Shown here one piece after another: positions 1-7,253 of a stretch of DNA of 47,736 bases; the first letter of the stretch is position 1, and every line of letters starts with the position of its first letter. Source of the DNA: Clostridiaceae bacterium (GTDB lineage Bacteria > Bacillota > Clostridia > Oscillospirales > Acutalibacteraceae). Made by a program: the position numbers and the translations under genes. The DNA lies in assembly GCA_016292785.1 (NCBI GenBank), contig JAEDFL010000010.1, forward strand, positions 1 to 47,736, read 5' to 3'. A model generated the notes under the pieces. That model made no database searches and had not been told where the DNA came from. It saw only the letters and a program-made list of their open reading frames with translations.

Positions 1-48
1 GACCCTCTGCTTGTAAGGCAGATGCTCTCCCAGCTGAGCTATGCTCCC
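1..48 (-). tRNA. tRNA-Val (UAC), 3' part cut off by window edge
   Basis: Read on the minus strand, the sequence starts GGGAGCAT, followed by a D-arm containing AGCTCAGCTGGGAGAGC and an anticodon arm CTGCC-TTACAAG-type loop with anticodon TAC, which decodes valine. The T-arm and acceptor 3' half lie beyond position 1. The fold of the D and anticodon arms is clear, but the acceptor pairing cannot be checked. Confidence 0.9.
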
Positions 49-143
49 ATTCGCCGTTATTCCTTACGTCGTTGCTCAGTACCGCAGCGACATTCATTAC
101 TTTACCATAACATTAAGGTTTTGTCAATAGTTTTTTTAAGTTT

Positions 144-1025
144 TTATTTTTTCTTTGCCGATTGGAGCAGTCTTTTTATTTCGGCACCGCTGAAATTATA
201 TTTTTTATCGCAGAACTGACAGCAGACCTCCGTGTTCTCCTCGGCCGAAAGCTCCTCGAGCGACTGTACGCCTGTCGATATCAGAGCCGCCTCCACCCTC
301 TCTCTGGAACAGTTGCATTTATATTTCGGATTTGAGGTATCAAGGACATCAAGATCAAATTCCCCGAGCACTTTTTTGCAGATATCTTCGGGAGTCAGTC
401 CGTCGCAGAGCATTGAAGTTACAGACGGAATACCGCTTATACAACGCTCAACGGCATCAATCGTGTCGTCAAGAGCCGTCGGAAGAAGCTGAATTATAAA
501 ACCGCCTGCCGCTTTAATCGAAAGGTCGGGATTGACAAGCACACCGAGAGCGCAAACCGACGGAATCTGCTCGCTGATTGCATAATAGCTCGTGATATCC
601 TCTGCAATTTCGCCGCTAACAAGCGGAATCTGACCGACGTAAGGCTCCTTGAGATTGAGATCCTTAATGACCGTCAGGGAACCGTCCGTTCCTACAGCGC
701 CTGCCACATCAAGCTTGCCTTTTTCATTGAGCGGTATTTCAACAACGGGATTCTGAACATAACCCCTTGCATTGCCGAAGCTGTCGGAAACAGCCATAAC
801 CGTACCCGACGGTCCGCCGCCGTTTATCCTCAGGGTTATGCTTTCGGTTTCTCCCTTGAGCATACTTCCCATCAGGCTCGAAGCCGTCAGAAGTCTGCCG
901 AGAGCCGCCGAGGTGACGGCTGAGGTTTTGTGTATCTGCTGTGATTTTTCTACCATATCCGTCGTTTCGGCAGCCATAATCACAAGAGTGCCGTCCGTTG
1001 AAATACATCTGACTAATTTATCCAT
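144..1025 (-). CDS. hslO: Hsp33 redox-regulated holdase chaperone
   Basis: This is a cytosolic chaperone that is switched on by oxidation and heat and binds unfolding proteins. The 293-residue length is normal for the family. The N-terminal fold carries the typical SGxPS-like GGGPSGTV segment. The C-terminal zinc switch is visible as CNC around residue 238 and CQFC around residue 269, giving the four cysteines expected of Hsp33. Its ATG overlaps the last base of the methyltransferase stop, so the two are probably translated together. It is the last gene of a three-gene minus-strand operon that begins at the yerC-like regulator. Confidence 0.95.
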   Translation of the reverse strand: MDKLVRCISTDGTLVIMAAETTDMVEKSQQIHKTSAVTSAALGRLLTASSLMGSMLKGETESITLRINGGGPSGTVMAVSDSFGNARGYVQNPVVEIPLNEKGKLDVAGAVGTDGSLTVIKDLNLKEPYVGQIPLVSGEIAEDITSYYAISEQIPSVCALGVLVNPDLSIKAAGGFIIQLLPTALDDTIDAVERCISGIPSVTSMLCDGLTPEDICKKVLGEFDLDVLDTSNPKYKCNCSRERVEAALISTGVQSLEELSAEENTEVCCQFCDKKYNFSGAEIKRLLQSAKKK

Positions 1026-1816
1026 TACAAATCCTCCGTTTCGGCAGCCTGCTGTTTCTGAGGCTGCTTAAATCCCGTATACCGTGCAACAAAAACCGCT
1101 CTCTCGGTCGTTTCGTTTAGCTCACGGTCGCTCATTTCATCAAAAATATGCAAAATTTCAAACTCCGCATCGCTGAGCCATTTCTTATAATCCTCTATCC
1201 TGTACGCTCTCTCGGTAAAATCTTCCGAACTGCGGTAATATGCGCCGCCGTCACATTCAAATATATCAAGAGAAATATCAACGCTGTCATCGTCGTTGAG
1301 GCAGTTCTGCCAAACGCAGTAGACCTCGTCGCAGTCATAGACAAAGGTGTTGTTTCCGAGGATTTCTCTGTGCTTATATATTGTATTCACGTCAAAAATA
1401 AATATTCCGCCGTGCTCCATAAACAAACCGACTTTTTCAACGGTTTTTTTCACATCGTCGGCACAGCTCAGGTGATTGAGACTGTCAAGCATACATACCG
1501 CTCCGCTTATCGTCCCGTAAAGGTCAAGCTCCGTCATATCCTGACAGAGAAAGAGTACATCTGCATTTTCTTCATACTTTTTTGTCTGAGCCTGTGAAAG
1601 CATTGCATATGACGAATCAATTCCGATCATATCATATCCTCGCTTTGCAAGCTCAAAGGCAAGACTTCCCGTTCCGCAGGCAAGGTCAAGAATAGGCTCC
1701 TTACCCTTCACCTCGTAGCGTTCAAAAAGCGTACTGATAAAATCGGCACGCTTTTTATACTCAATATTATCGGTCAGCTTATCGTAAACCTCCGCAAACG
1801 CATTGTAACCGCTCAT
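1025..1816 (-). CDS. class I SAM-dependent methyltransferase
   Basis: A 263-residue Rossmann-fold methyltransferase. The SAM-binding motif I is DLACGTGSLAFELA near residues 44-57, followed by the acidic loop GIDSSYAML (motif II). The substrate cannot be told from sequence. Related small methyltransferases often sit beside yerC or hslO in Clostridia, but this is no proof of a shared job. The start overlaps the upstream yerC stop by four bases (ATGA), and the stop touches the hslO start, so the three genes form one translationally coupled operon. The protein has no signal peptide or membrane segment and should be cytosolic. Confidence 0.85.
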   Translation of the reverse strand: MSGYNAFAEVYDKLTDNIEYKKRADFISTLFERYEVKGKEPILDLACGTGSLAFELAKRGYDMIGIDSSYAMLSQAQTKKYEENADVLFLCQDMTELDLYGTISGAVCMLDSLNHLSCADDVKKTVEKVGLFMEHGGIFIFDVNTIYKHREILGNNTFVYDCDEVYCVWQNCLNDDDSVDISLDIFECDGGAYYRSSEDFTERAYRIEDYKKWLSDAEFEILHIFDEMSDRELNETTERAVFVARYTGFKQPQKQQAAETEDL

Positions 1817-2112
1817 TCTCCGTCTTTCCCGTTCATTCTGTCGAAAACGAGGTCGTATCCGCCGCGTCCGTACTGCAGTGAACGGTTAACACGGCTGACT
1901 GTCGCTGTGCTTGCGCCGGTTTCCTCAACAATTTCGCTGTATACCTTTTTCTCCCGGAGCATCTTCGCAACAACAATTCTCTGTGAAATCGACTTCAGCT
2001 CATTTACCGTGCAAAGATCCTCAAAGAAATCATAGCACTCATCGACCGATTCAAGATGAAGTATTGCATTAAAGAACATATCCGTGTTTTTATCTCTAAG
2101 ATTCTTTTCCAT
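1813..2112 (-). CDS. YerC/YecD-family TrpR-related DNA-binding protein
   Basis: A 99-residue protein of the TrpR/YerC superfamily. The C-terminal half carries a helix-turn-helix that includes KVYSEIVEETGASTATVSRV, in which the ATVSRV piece is the recognition helix seen in the family. The N-terminal half is helical and probably dimerises, as in TrpR. The target genes and any ligand are unknown; Bacillus YerC is also poorly characterised. The ribosome site GGAGAGG lies just upstream of the ATG. It is the first gene of the operon that continues with the methyltransferase and hslO. Confidence 0.88.
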   Translation of the reverse strand: MEKNLRDKNTDMFFNAILHLESVDECYDFFEDLCTVNELKSISQRIVVAKMLREKKVYSEIVEETGASTATVSRVNRSLQYGRGGYDLVFDRMNGKDGE

Positions 2113-2147
2113 TTATAAATCCTCTCCGTTTTTATTACTCTTTTTCT

Positions 2148-2176
2148 ATTTTATCACATTAAACCGCAAAAGTAAA
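2148..2176 (-). promoter_or_regulatory. promoter of the yerC-methyltransferase-hslO operon
   Basis: On the minus strand, TTTACT (2171-2176) and TAAAAT (2148-2153) are separated by 17 bases and lie about 36 bases upstream of the yerC start. This is a moderate match to a housekeeping sigma-A promoter. Confidence 0.5.
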
Positions 2177-2179
2177 GCT

Positions 2180-3523
2180 TTATTCAAAATTATATTCCGA
2201 ATAGTGTCCCGACGCCGGTCCTATAAGAAGCGAGGTGCATGCCACGAGGACAATATCCGGCTCGGTTTTTTCAATATAATTTATTATACTTCCGTCAAAA
2301 TATCTGCCGTCAACAAGATCAATTCTTTCAACGGTCTGCGCCAGATACGGAACAACGCTTTTGTTGTACGAGCCGCCGATAACAAGAATTTTCACTCCGT
2401 TTTTACAGTCATTGTTTTTTATCGAAGTAACTGCCTTGTTTCCGTTGAGATATGCGGAATATGCCGAATAATTATAAAAATCTTCGTTGTTCAGATAGGA
2501 TTTGTTAAAAAGAACCTCATCAAAGCTTCCCGTTATCGGTGAATCCGTGTTGTAGGTCACGGTGAAGCTTGTCTTTTTCTTAGGATATATAATGCTGATA
2601 TCCTCGGGATCGGCAAAGGTCAGGGTTGCAAGCCTTCCCTGAGAGCCGAGGAATATTTTTTCGTAAACATCAACATTATAATTATTTATATCCCCGATAC
2701 CGGTGTCCAGAGAATATCCGAAATTCAAATTGAGCATATCGGCAATTTTTCCTGCCGCCCAGACTCCCGTTTCGGGCTTCCAGTGGTGATCGGTTTTAAA
2801 GAAGTTTGAATACCAATTTCCGCCCTTTTGCATCAATAATTCACGGATATCAACATTCTTAACGTTTTCGGAGTTCAGCTTCTCAAGGAGCTTGTCGGCA
2901 TTGATATTGTTGTAGTCCGTCATTCCTTCGGGGAGCTGATTGTCGTTCTTTTCCTCCTTTGACGGATACTGGATATATGCAAAATCAATTCCTTTTTCTT
3001 CAAGAATATCGCTGAACCATTTCAGACTTTTCGCAGGAGAATCCGTATCTTTTTCGGTAGATTCAAGCGTCAGATATCCGTTTTTCATTACAGCAACCAA
3101 ATCGGTTCCCGAAATAACGCTCATTCCCACAGCCTTATTAAAAAGCGCATTGGTCTCAACATATTTCATTCTGCCGGGGAGAAGCTTGGAGGTATAATAG
3201 TCCACGCTGTCCTTTATCTTGTTTACAAAAGAAAGATAAACGGATTCGCCGTCCTCCGAAGTTTCCTGAGCTTCAGCCTCGGTTTCCGTCTGAGAGCTTT
3301 CAAGCTCAAATTTGTGTTCACCGTCAAAAGGATATTTTTCCGGCCATTTACAGTCAATCTTATCTTCCTCCGAGAAATACAAGCCTGTTTCCGCCTTGGG
3401 AGTCTCTCCGTAATCTCCGAAAAGTTCGACACGGCATACTCTGTAACACACGGAGCCGAAAAAGACGGCAATAATACAAATAAAAGCAACGCCCACGAAA
3501 TACGAAGCCTTGATTTTTTTCAT
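2180..3523 (-). CDS. DHHW-family (AlgJ/AlgX-like) secreted or anchored protein
   Basis: A single N-terminal membrane segment (about residues 7-26) is followed by a glutamate- and serine-rich linker and an extracytoplasmic domain. The family signature is seen as TDHHWKPETG near residue 245. DHHW proteins resemble the SGNH-like acyl transferases that work beside MBOAT proteins to acetylate surface polymers. The ATG at 3523 is preferred to the in-frame GTG at 3535, because AAGGTGG lies eight bases before the ATG. The gene follows the MBOAT gene by 18 bases, so the two form an operon. The acceptor polymer is unknown. It could be an exopolysaccharide or a teichoic acid-type polymer, given the ribitol genes across the divergent promoter. 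Confidence 0.85.
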   Translation of the reverse strand: MKKIKASYFVGVAFICIIAVFFGSVCYRVCRVELFGDYGETPKAETGLYFSEEDKIDCKWPEKYPFDGEHKFELESSQTETEAEAQETSEDGESVYLSFVNKIKDSVDYYTSKLLPGRMKYVETNALFNKAVGMSVISGTDLVAVMKNGYLTLESTEKDTDSPAKSLKWFSDILEEKGIDFAYIQYPSKEEKNDNQLPEGMTDYNNINADKLLEKLNSENVKNVDIRELLMQKGGNWYSNFFKTDHHWKPETGVWAAGKIADMLNLNFGYSLDTGIGDINNYNVDVYEKIFLGSQGRLATLTFADPEDISIIYPKKKTSFTVTYNTDSPITGSFDEVLFNKSYLNNEDFYNYSAYSAYLNGNKAVTSIKNNDCKNGVKILVIGGSYNKSVVPYLAQTVERIDLVDGRYFDGSIINYIEKTEPDIVLVACTSLLIGPASGHYSEYNFE

Positions 3524-3541
3524 ATTATGCACCACCTTTTA

Positions 3542-4936
3542 TCAGAAATTGAAGTAAATAAACGGGTTGTATGTTCCCTTGATTGTATAGGTAATCGAGA
3601 TCAGGAACAATGCGATCATCACAATGCCTGCGGCAACAGCAAGCACCGTCTTGCCCGACTTGAGCTTATTTTTGATTGCACGCAAAATCGGGAAACAGCA
3701 GACAATACCCAAGATGAGGAAGAACTTATAGTTGGAAAGATAGAAAACCGTGTCGCTGTCATAAAGCGGAAGTGAGCCAAAACCGAACATAGCCTTGAGG
3801 AAAGTCCAAGCAGAGGAAATATTATCCGACCTGAACAGAACCCATCCGATTATAACCGCAAGCATCGTATATATGTGACCGGCAAAGCCGAGCTTTTTCG
3901 TGAAGCCGGTGAGCTTCTCAACAGTAAGCAGAACAAAGTAGAATAAGCCCCAGAGCACAAACGTCCAGTTGGCACCGTGCCATATTCCCGTCAGAGTCCA
4001 GACGACGAAAAGATTGAAAACAAGTCTTGATTTTTTCACCCTGCTTCCGCCGAGCGGAAAATAGACATAATCCCTGAACCATGTGCCGAGCGAGATATGC
4101 CATCTTCGCCAAAACTCGGAAACGGACTTTGAGATATAGGGATAATCGAAGTTTTCAAGGAAGGTAAAGCCGAACATCTTGCCAAGACCGATTGCCATTT
4201 CGCTGTAACCGGAAAAGTCAAAGAAAATCTGCAATGTGTAGGCAACTGCACCGAGCCATGCGGAGGCTACGGAACCGACCTCGCTGTCAAATATTCCGTC
4301 AGCAACCATAGCGACGTTGTTTGCGATAAGCACCTTCTTGACGAAGCCTATCATAAAACGGTAAGCTCCGTTGGCAAAGTCGTCAAAATTCTCGTGTCTT
4401 TCCCGGATCTGATCAGCAATAGTCTGGTAACGCACGATGGGACCTGCAATAAGCTGAGGGAAGAAAGAGATATAGAGGGCGGTGTTGCAGGGGTTTTTCT
4501 GCACCTCTCCATCGCCCCGATAAACGTCGATAACATACGACATCGCCTGAAACGTAAAGAAGGAAATGCCGATAGGCAAGGTTATGTTCAAGGTATCTAT
4601 ATCGGTATGGAAAAGGGCATTGATGTTTTCAAGAGCGAATGTCAGGTATTTGAATACAAAAAGTATTCCGAGATTTACCGCAACGGCGGTAACAAGAGCA
4701 AGCTTACTCTTTTTATTCTCCCTGTTCCTGTCAATGACAAGTCCGAGAATCCAGTTTATAAGCACCGAGCCGAGCATCAGAAGGACATATACAGGCTCGC
4801 CCCACGCATAGAAAAATATACTCGAAAGCAAAAGTATTGCATTTTTTACCGAAACAGATTTAAAGAAAGGATTATAATATGCAATCAGAACAACGGGCAA
4901 AAACAGAAACAAAAATGTTGTTGATGAGAAAACCAC
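3542..4936 (-). CDS. MBOAT-family membrane O-acyltransferase (AlgI-like)
   Basis: A 464-residue polytopic membrane protein with about ten hydrophobic segments. The family features are visible: ISFFTFQAMSYVIDVYRG, the FWRRWHISLGTWFRDYVYFP block, and the catalytic histidine in GIWHGANWTF near residue 320. MBOAT proteins of this class move acyl groups across the membrane for O-acetylation of cell-surface polysaccharide or for D-alanylation. The GTG start follows GGAGG by six bases. It pairs with the DHHW gene downstream, which is the usual AlgI/AlgJ-type arrangement. Without a DltA/DltC pair nearby, O-acetylation is more likely than D-alanylation. Confidence 0.92.
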   Translation of the reverse strand: MVFSSTTFLFLFLPVVLIAYYNPFFKSVSVKNAILLLSSIFFYAWGEPVYVLLMLGSVLINWILGLVIDRNRENKKSKLALVTAVAVNLGILFVFKYLTFALENINALFHTDIDTLNITLPIGISFFTFQAMSYVIDVYRGDGEVQKNPCNTALYISFFPQLIAGPIVRYQTIADQIRERHENFDDFANGAYRFMIGFVKKVLIANNVAMVADGIFDSEVGSVASAWLGAVAYTLQIFFDFSGYSEMAIGLGKMFGFTFLENFDYPYISKSVSEFWRRWHISLGTWFRDYVYFPLGGSRVKKSRLVFNLFVVWTLTGIWHGANWTFVLWGLFYFVLLTVEKLTGFTKKLGFAGHIYTMLAVIIGWVLFRSDNISSAWTFLKAMFGFGSLPLYDSDTVFYLSNYKFFLILGIVCCFPILRAIKNKLKSGKTVLAVAAGIVMIALFLISITYTIKGTYNPFIYFNF

Positions 4937-4967
4937 ACTATCCCTCCTTTAATCATGGATTTTTGTT

Positions 4968-4996
4968 ATTATACTATATAATAGAAACAATTTCAA
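4968..4996 (-). promoter_or_regulatory. promoter for the MBOAT-DHHW operon
   Basis: On the minus strand, TTGAAA (4991-4996) and TATAAT (4968-4973) are separated by 17 bases, with the start codon about 30 bases further on. It is a good sigma-A match and is divergent from the tarI promoter. Confidence 0.75.
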
Positions 4997-5034
4997 CAGT
5001 TAATAAACGAATTTACTTCTCCCATCTCCGTTTA

Positions 5035-5063
5035 TTGACAAATAAAAAAGGGTATAGTATAAT
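5035..5063 (+). promoter_or_regulatory. consensus sigma-A promoter for tarI-tarJ
   Basis: TTGACA (5035-5040), a 17-base spacer and TATAAT (5058-5063) form a perfect consensus promoter 34 bases upstream of the tarI start. Confidence 0.85.
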
Positions 5064-5097
5064 TTAGAAAACATTTTTGAGAATAGAGGTAATCTAT

Positions 5098-5805
5098 ATG
5101 AATATCGCAATCGTTCTTGCAGGAGGTTCCGGCAGCCGTATGGGTATGGTTGACCGACCGAAGCAATTTATTGATATCTATGGCAAGCCCGTAATCATTC
5201 ACACTCTTGAGGCTTTTGAAATCAACGAGAAGATAGACGCAATCTGCGTTGTCTGCGTCAAGGCATGGCAGGACGATCTTTCCGTCTGGCTCAAGGAATA
5301 CGATATCCGCAAGGTGCGCTGGATCGCCGACGCAGGCTCTTCACGTCAGGAATCCTCCCTCAACGCTCTCAATGCAATTCAGTCGGAGTGCAGCGGAGAC
5401 GATTATGTAATCATCCATGACGCCGCAAGACCTCTCGTTTCTCAGAAAATCATCAATGAAAATATCGAAAAGGTCAAAGAGTTCGGTGCATGCGACACAG
5501 TTATTCCGGCTCACGACACTATAATCAAAAGTCTTGACGAGAAAACTCTCGACTCAATCCCTATGAGAAAGGAGCTTTATCTCGGTCAGACTCCCCAGTC
5601 GTTCAAGTATTCCATTGTCAGGAAGGCTTATGACGACTATTTTGCCCTCCCCGAGGATAAGCGTCCCGAAATGACCGACGACTGCGGACTTGTTCTTTCC
5701 TCCGGAATAACCATCGGTATGGCTATGGGCGACAAGCTCAATATGAAGATCACAACAATGGAGGATCTGCTCCTTGTTAAATCCATTGTCAGGGCCGGAA
5801 GATAA
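5098..5805 (+). CDS. tarI: ribitol-5-phosphate cytidylyltransferase (TarI/IspD family)
   Basis: This enzyme of about 235 residues transfers CMP from CTP to a sugar-alcohol phosphate. The N-terminal nucleotide-binding motif LAGGSGSRMG and the RPKQF segment are seen, as are HDAARPLVS and the late TDDCGL piece of the IspD/TarI family. IspD itself (methylerythritol pathway) has the same fold. TarI is preferred because a TarJ-type dehydrogenase follows directly, and that pair makes CDP-ribitol. The ATG at 5098 is chosen because AGAGGT lies seven bases before it; an upstream in-frame TTG at 5077 has no such site. The product would feed a ribitol-containing wall teichoic acid or capsule, but no polymerase gene is in the window. 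Confidence 0.85.
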   Translation: MNIAIVLAGGSGSRMGMVDRPKQFIDIYGKPVIIHTLEAFEINEKIDAICVVCVKAWQDDLSVWLKEYDIRKVRWIADAGSSRQESSLNALNAIQSECSGDDYVIIHDAARPLVSQKIINENIEKVKEFGACDTVIPAHDTIIKSLDEKTLDSIPMRKELYLGQTPQSFKYSIVRKAYDDYFALPEDKRPEMTDDCGLVLSSGITIGMAMGDKLNMKITTMEDLLLVKSIVRAGR

Positions 5806-5826
5806 GGCAGAAAGGACTGGTAAATT

Positions 5827-6870
5827 TTGTTTGCCAAAAGTTACAAAATTACTGAACCTAAGAGATTTGAAATATTTGTTGAGGACATCAGAAACGAAAA
5901 CGTTCTCGTCCGTCCCGACTATCTGGCTGTATGTAAGGCCGATATCCGATATTATCTCGGAAACAGAAGCCTCAGTATACTCAAAAGGAAATTCCCGATG
6001 AGCCTGATTCACGAGGCTACGGGCGTTGTTGTCCGTGACAAGAGCGGCGAATTTAAAAGCGGACAGAGGGTTGTTCTCCTCCCCTGCCGCAGGTCGGAAT
6101 GTGACGGATCAAAGTGCGAGGTCTGCGTCAGAGACAATCCGCATCTGCTTGACAACTACTGCCCGGAATCAAAGTTCTGTTCAAGCAACTATGACGGTTT
6201 TTCAAAGGAGCTTATCGACCTTGACAAGGAATATATGATTCCGATACCCGATGAAATCGGTGAGGAAGCTGTTTTTTCGGAGCTTATCTCGGTCGGCTGC
6301 TGTGCTCTGAGAAGAGCCGGTTTTTCTGAGGGCGAAATCGTTAAAAGCGTTACGGTATGGGGCGACGGAATAATGGGATATATCATCTCCCTCGTTGCAA
6401 AATACGGTTTCGGCTGTGAGGTAAATATTGTCGGACTGAGCAAGGAAAAGCTTGAAAAATTTGACTTTGCAAACATTTACTATTCAAACGATATTGAGAC
6501 CTTGCCGAGAATGTCTGTTGCGATCGAGGCCGTCGGCGGAAACGCATCGGGCATTGCCGCAAATCAGGCTATCGACAAGCTCTATTCCGGCGGAAAGCTC
6601 ATTCTTTCGGGCGTTGCGAATGACAATGTGCCGCTCAACACAAGAATGGTGCTTGAACACGGAATATCCATCAGAGGAACAACAAGGAGCGTCCGCTGTG
6701 ACTTTGAAAAAGCGGTAGAGCTTCTCAGGATTCCCGAATTCAGAGAGCATATCAAGGCTCTTTTACTCTCCGTCAGGGAGGTCAATAATATCAGAGATTA
6801 CTATGCCGTATTCGAGGAGGAGTCGAAGTCCACGGCACTCGGCAAAAATATAATGAAAATATCATTCTGA
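5827..6870 (+). CDS. tarJ: ribulose-5-phosphate reductase (TarJ-type, MDR superfamily)
   Basis: A 347-residue alcohol-dehydrogenase-like protein. It shows the ADIRYY segment near residue 40, HEATGVVV near residue 61, and a cysteine-rich structural zinc lobe (CRRSECDGSKCEVC, about residues 81-94). A Rossmann region follows (VWGDGIMGYIISL, about 177-189). TarJ reduces ribulose 5-phosphate to ribitol 5-phosphate with NADPH, and TarI then activates the product with CTP. The start is TTG with AAAGGA ten bases before it. The gene lies 21 bases after tarI. The next feature is a terminator, so the operon is only these two genes. The TarJ assignment depends partly on the tarI neighbour. Confidence 0.85.
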   Translation: MFAKSYKITEPKRFEIFVEDIRNENVLVRPDYLAVCKADIRYYLGNRSLSILKRKFPMSLIHEATGVVVRDKSGEFKSGQRVVLLPCRRSECDGSKCEVCVRDNPHLLDNYCPESKFCSSNYDGFSKELIDLDKEYMIPIPDEIGEEAVFSELISVGCCALRRAGFSEGEIVKSVTVWGDGIMGYIISLVAKYGFGCEVNIVGLSKEKLEKFDFANIYYSNDIETLPRMSVAIEAVGGNASGIAANQAIDKLYSGGKLILSGVANDNVPLNTRMVLEHGISIRGTTRSVRCDFEKAVELLRIPEFREHIKALLLSVREVNNIRDYYAVFEEESKSTALGKNIMKISF

Positions 6871-6880
6871 TCCAATGTTC

Positions 6881-6926
6881 AACGGGTATTCGCGGATTCC
6901 TGCCGTGCATATCCGTTATTTTTTTA
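6881..6926 (+). terminator. Rho-independent terminator after tarJ
   Basis: AACGGGTA (6881-6888) pairs with TATCCGTT (6910-6917), with one G-U pair, followed by a run of T. The loop is long, so the hairpin is of medium strength. Confidence 0.6.
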
Positions 6927-6945
6927 TACGAAAATAAAATAATTG

Positions 6946-6974
6946 TTGACACGGCTATGCAACGGTGCTATAAT
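6946..6974 (+). promoter_or_regulatory. consensus promoter of the lysine riboswitch transcript
   Basis: TTGACA (6946-6951), a 17-base spacer and TATAAT (6969-6974) form a perfect sigma-A promoter just upstream of the riboswitch. Confidence 0.85.
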
Positions 6975-7000
6975 CGCAATATAAAACAGAATATGGTTTC

Positions 7001-7165
7001 GAGTATAGCTCGGATGATAGAGGTGCGGTGCTTTACAAGTAGCTTTCGCAGGAAAGGCAACACAGAAAGTGAAAAGATTGACCGCCGAAGCGTGGGGATC
7101 TGCCTTGTGAACCATGGCTGGGACGTTGCAGAATATGTAACGTACTGTCACAGCTTGTATGTGGA
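7001..7165 (+). ncRNA. lysine riboswitch (L box) aptamer
   Basis: The conserved blocks of the lysine aptamer appear in order and on the right strand: AGAGGTGCG at 7019-7027, GCCGAAG at 7084-7090, GGCTGGGA at 7116-7123 and ACTGTCA at 7144-7150. The ends are approximate. A strong intrinsic terminator follows. The expected action is that lysine binding favours the terminator and stops transcription of the transporter gene. A competing hairpin is possible between GTCAT (7171-7175) and ATGAC (7188-7192), which would disturb the left arm of the terminator. The aptamer identity is confident, but the details of switching are inferred. Confidence 0.9.
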
Positions 7166-7189
7166 GTGCTGTCATGTAATAGTCGTTAT

Positions 7190-7235
7190 GACATGGTTGG
7201 TATGAAGACACGGAACCATGTCGTTTTTTATTTTT
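7190..7235 (+). terminator. riboswitch expression-platform terminator
   Basis: GACATGGTT (7190-7198) and AACCATGTC (7214-7222) form a perfect nine-base-pair stem followed by a T-rich tract. An ATG at 7218 lies inside the right arm and opens in frame with the gene, but it should not be the translation start, because the ribosome site is beyond the terminator. Confidence 0.85.
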
Positions 7236-7253
7236 ATTGCAGGAGGTTTTATT

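Noticed and set aside
5077..5097. TTG start for tarI at 5077
   Set aside because: No ribosome site before it; AGAGGT is placed for the ATG at 5098.
7218..7253. Upstream ATG as the start of the lysine transporter
   Set aside because: It lies in the right arm of the riboswitch terminator, and the AGGAGG site points to the GTG at 7254.
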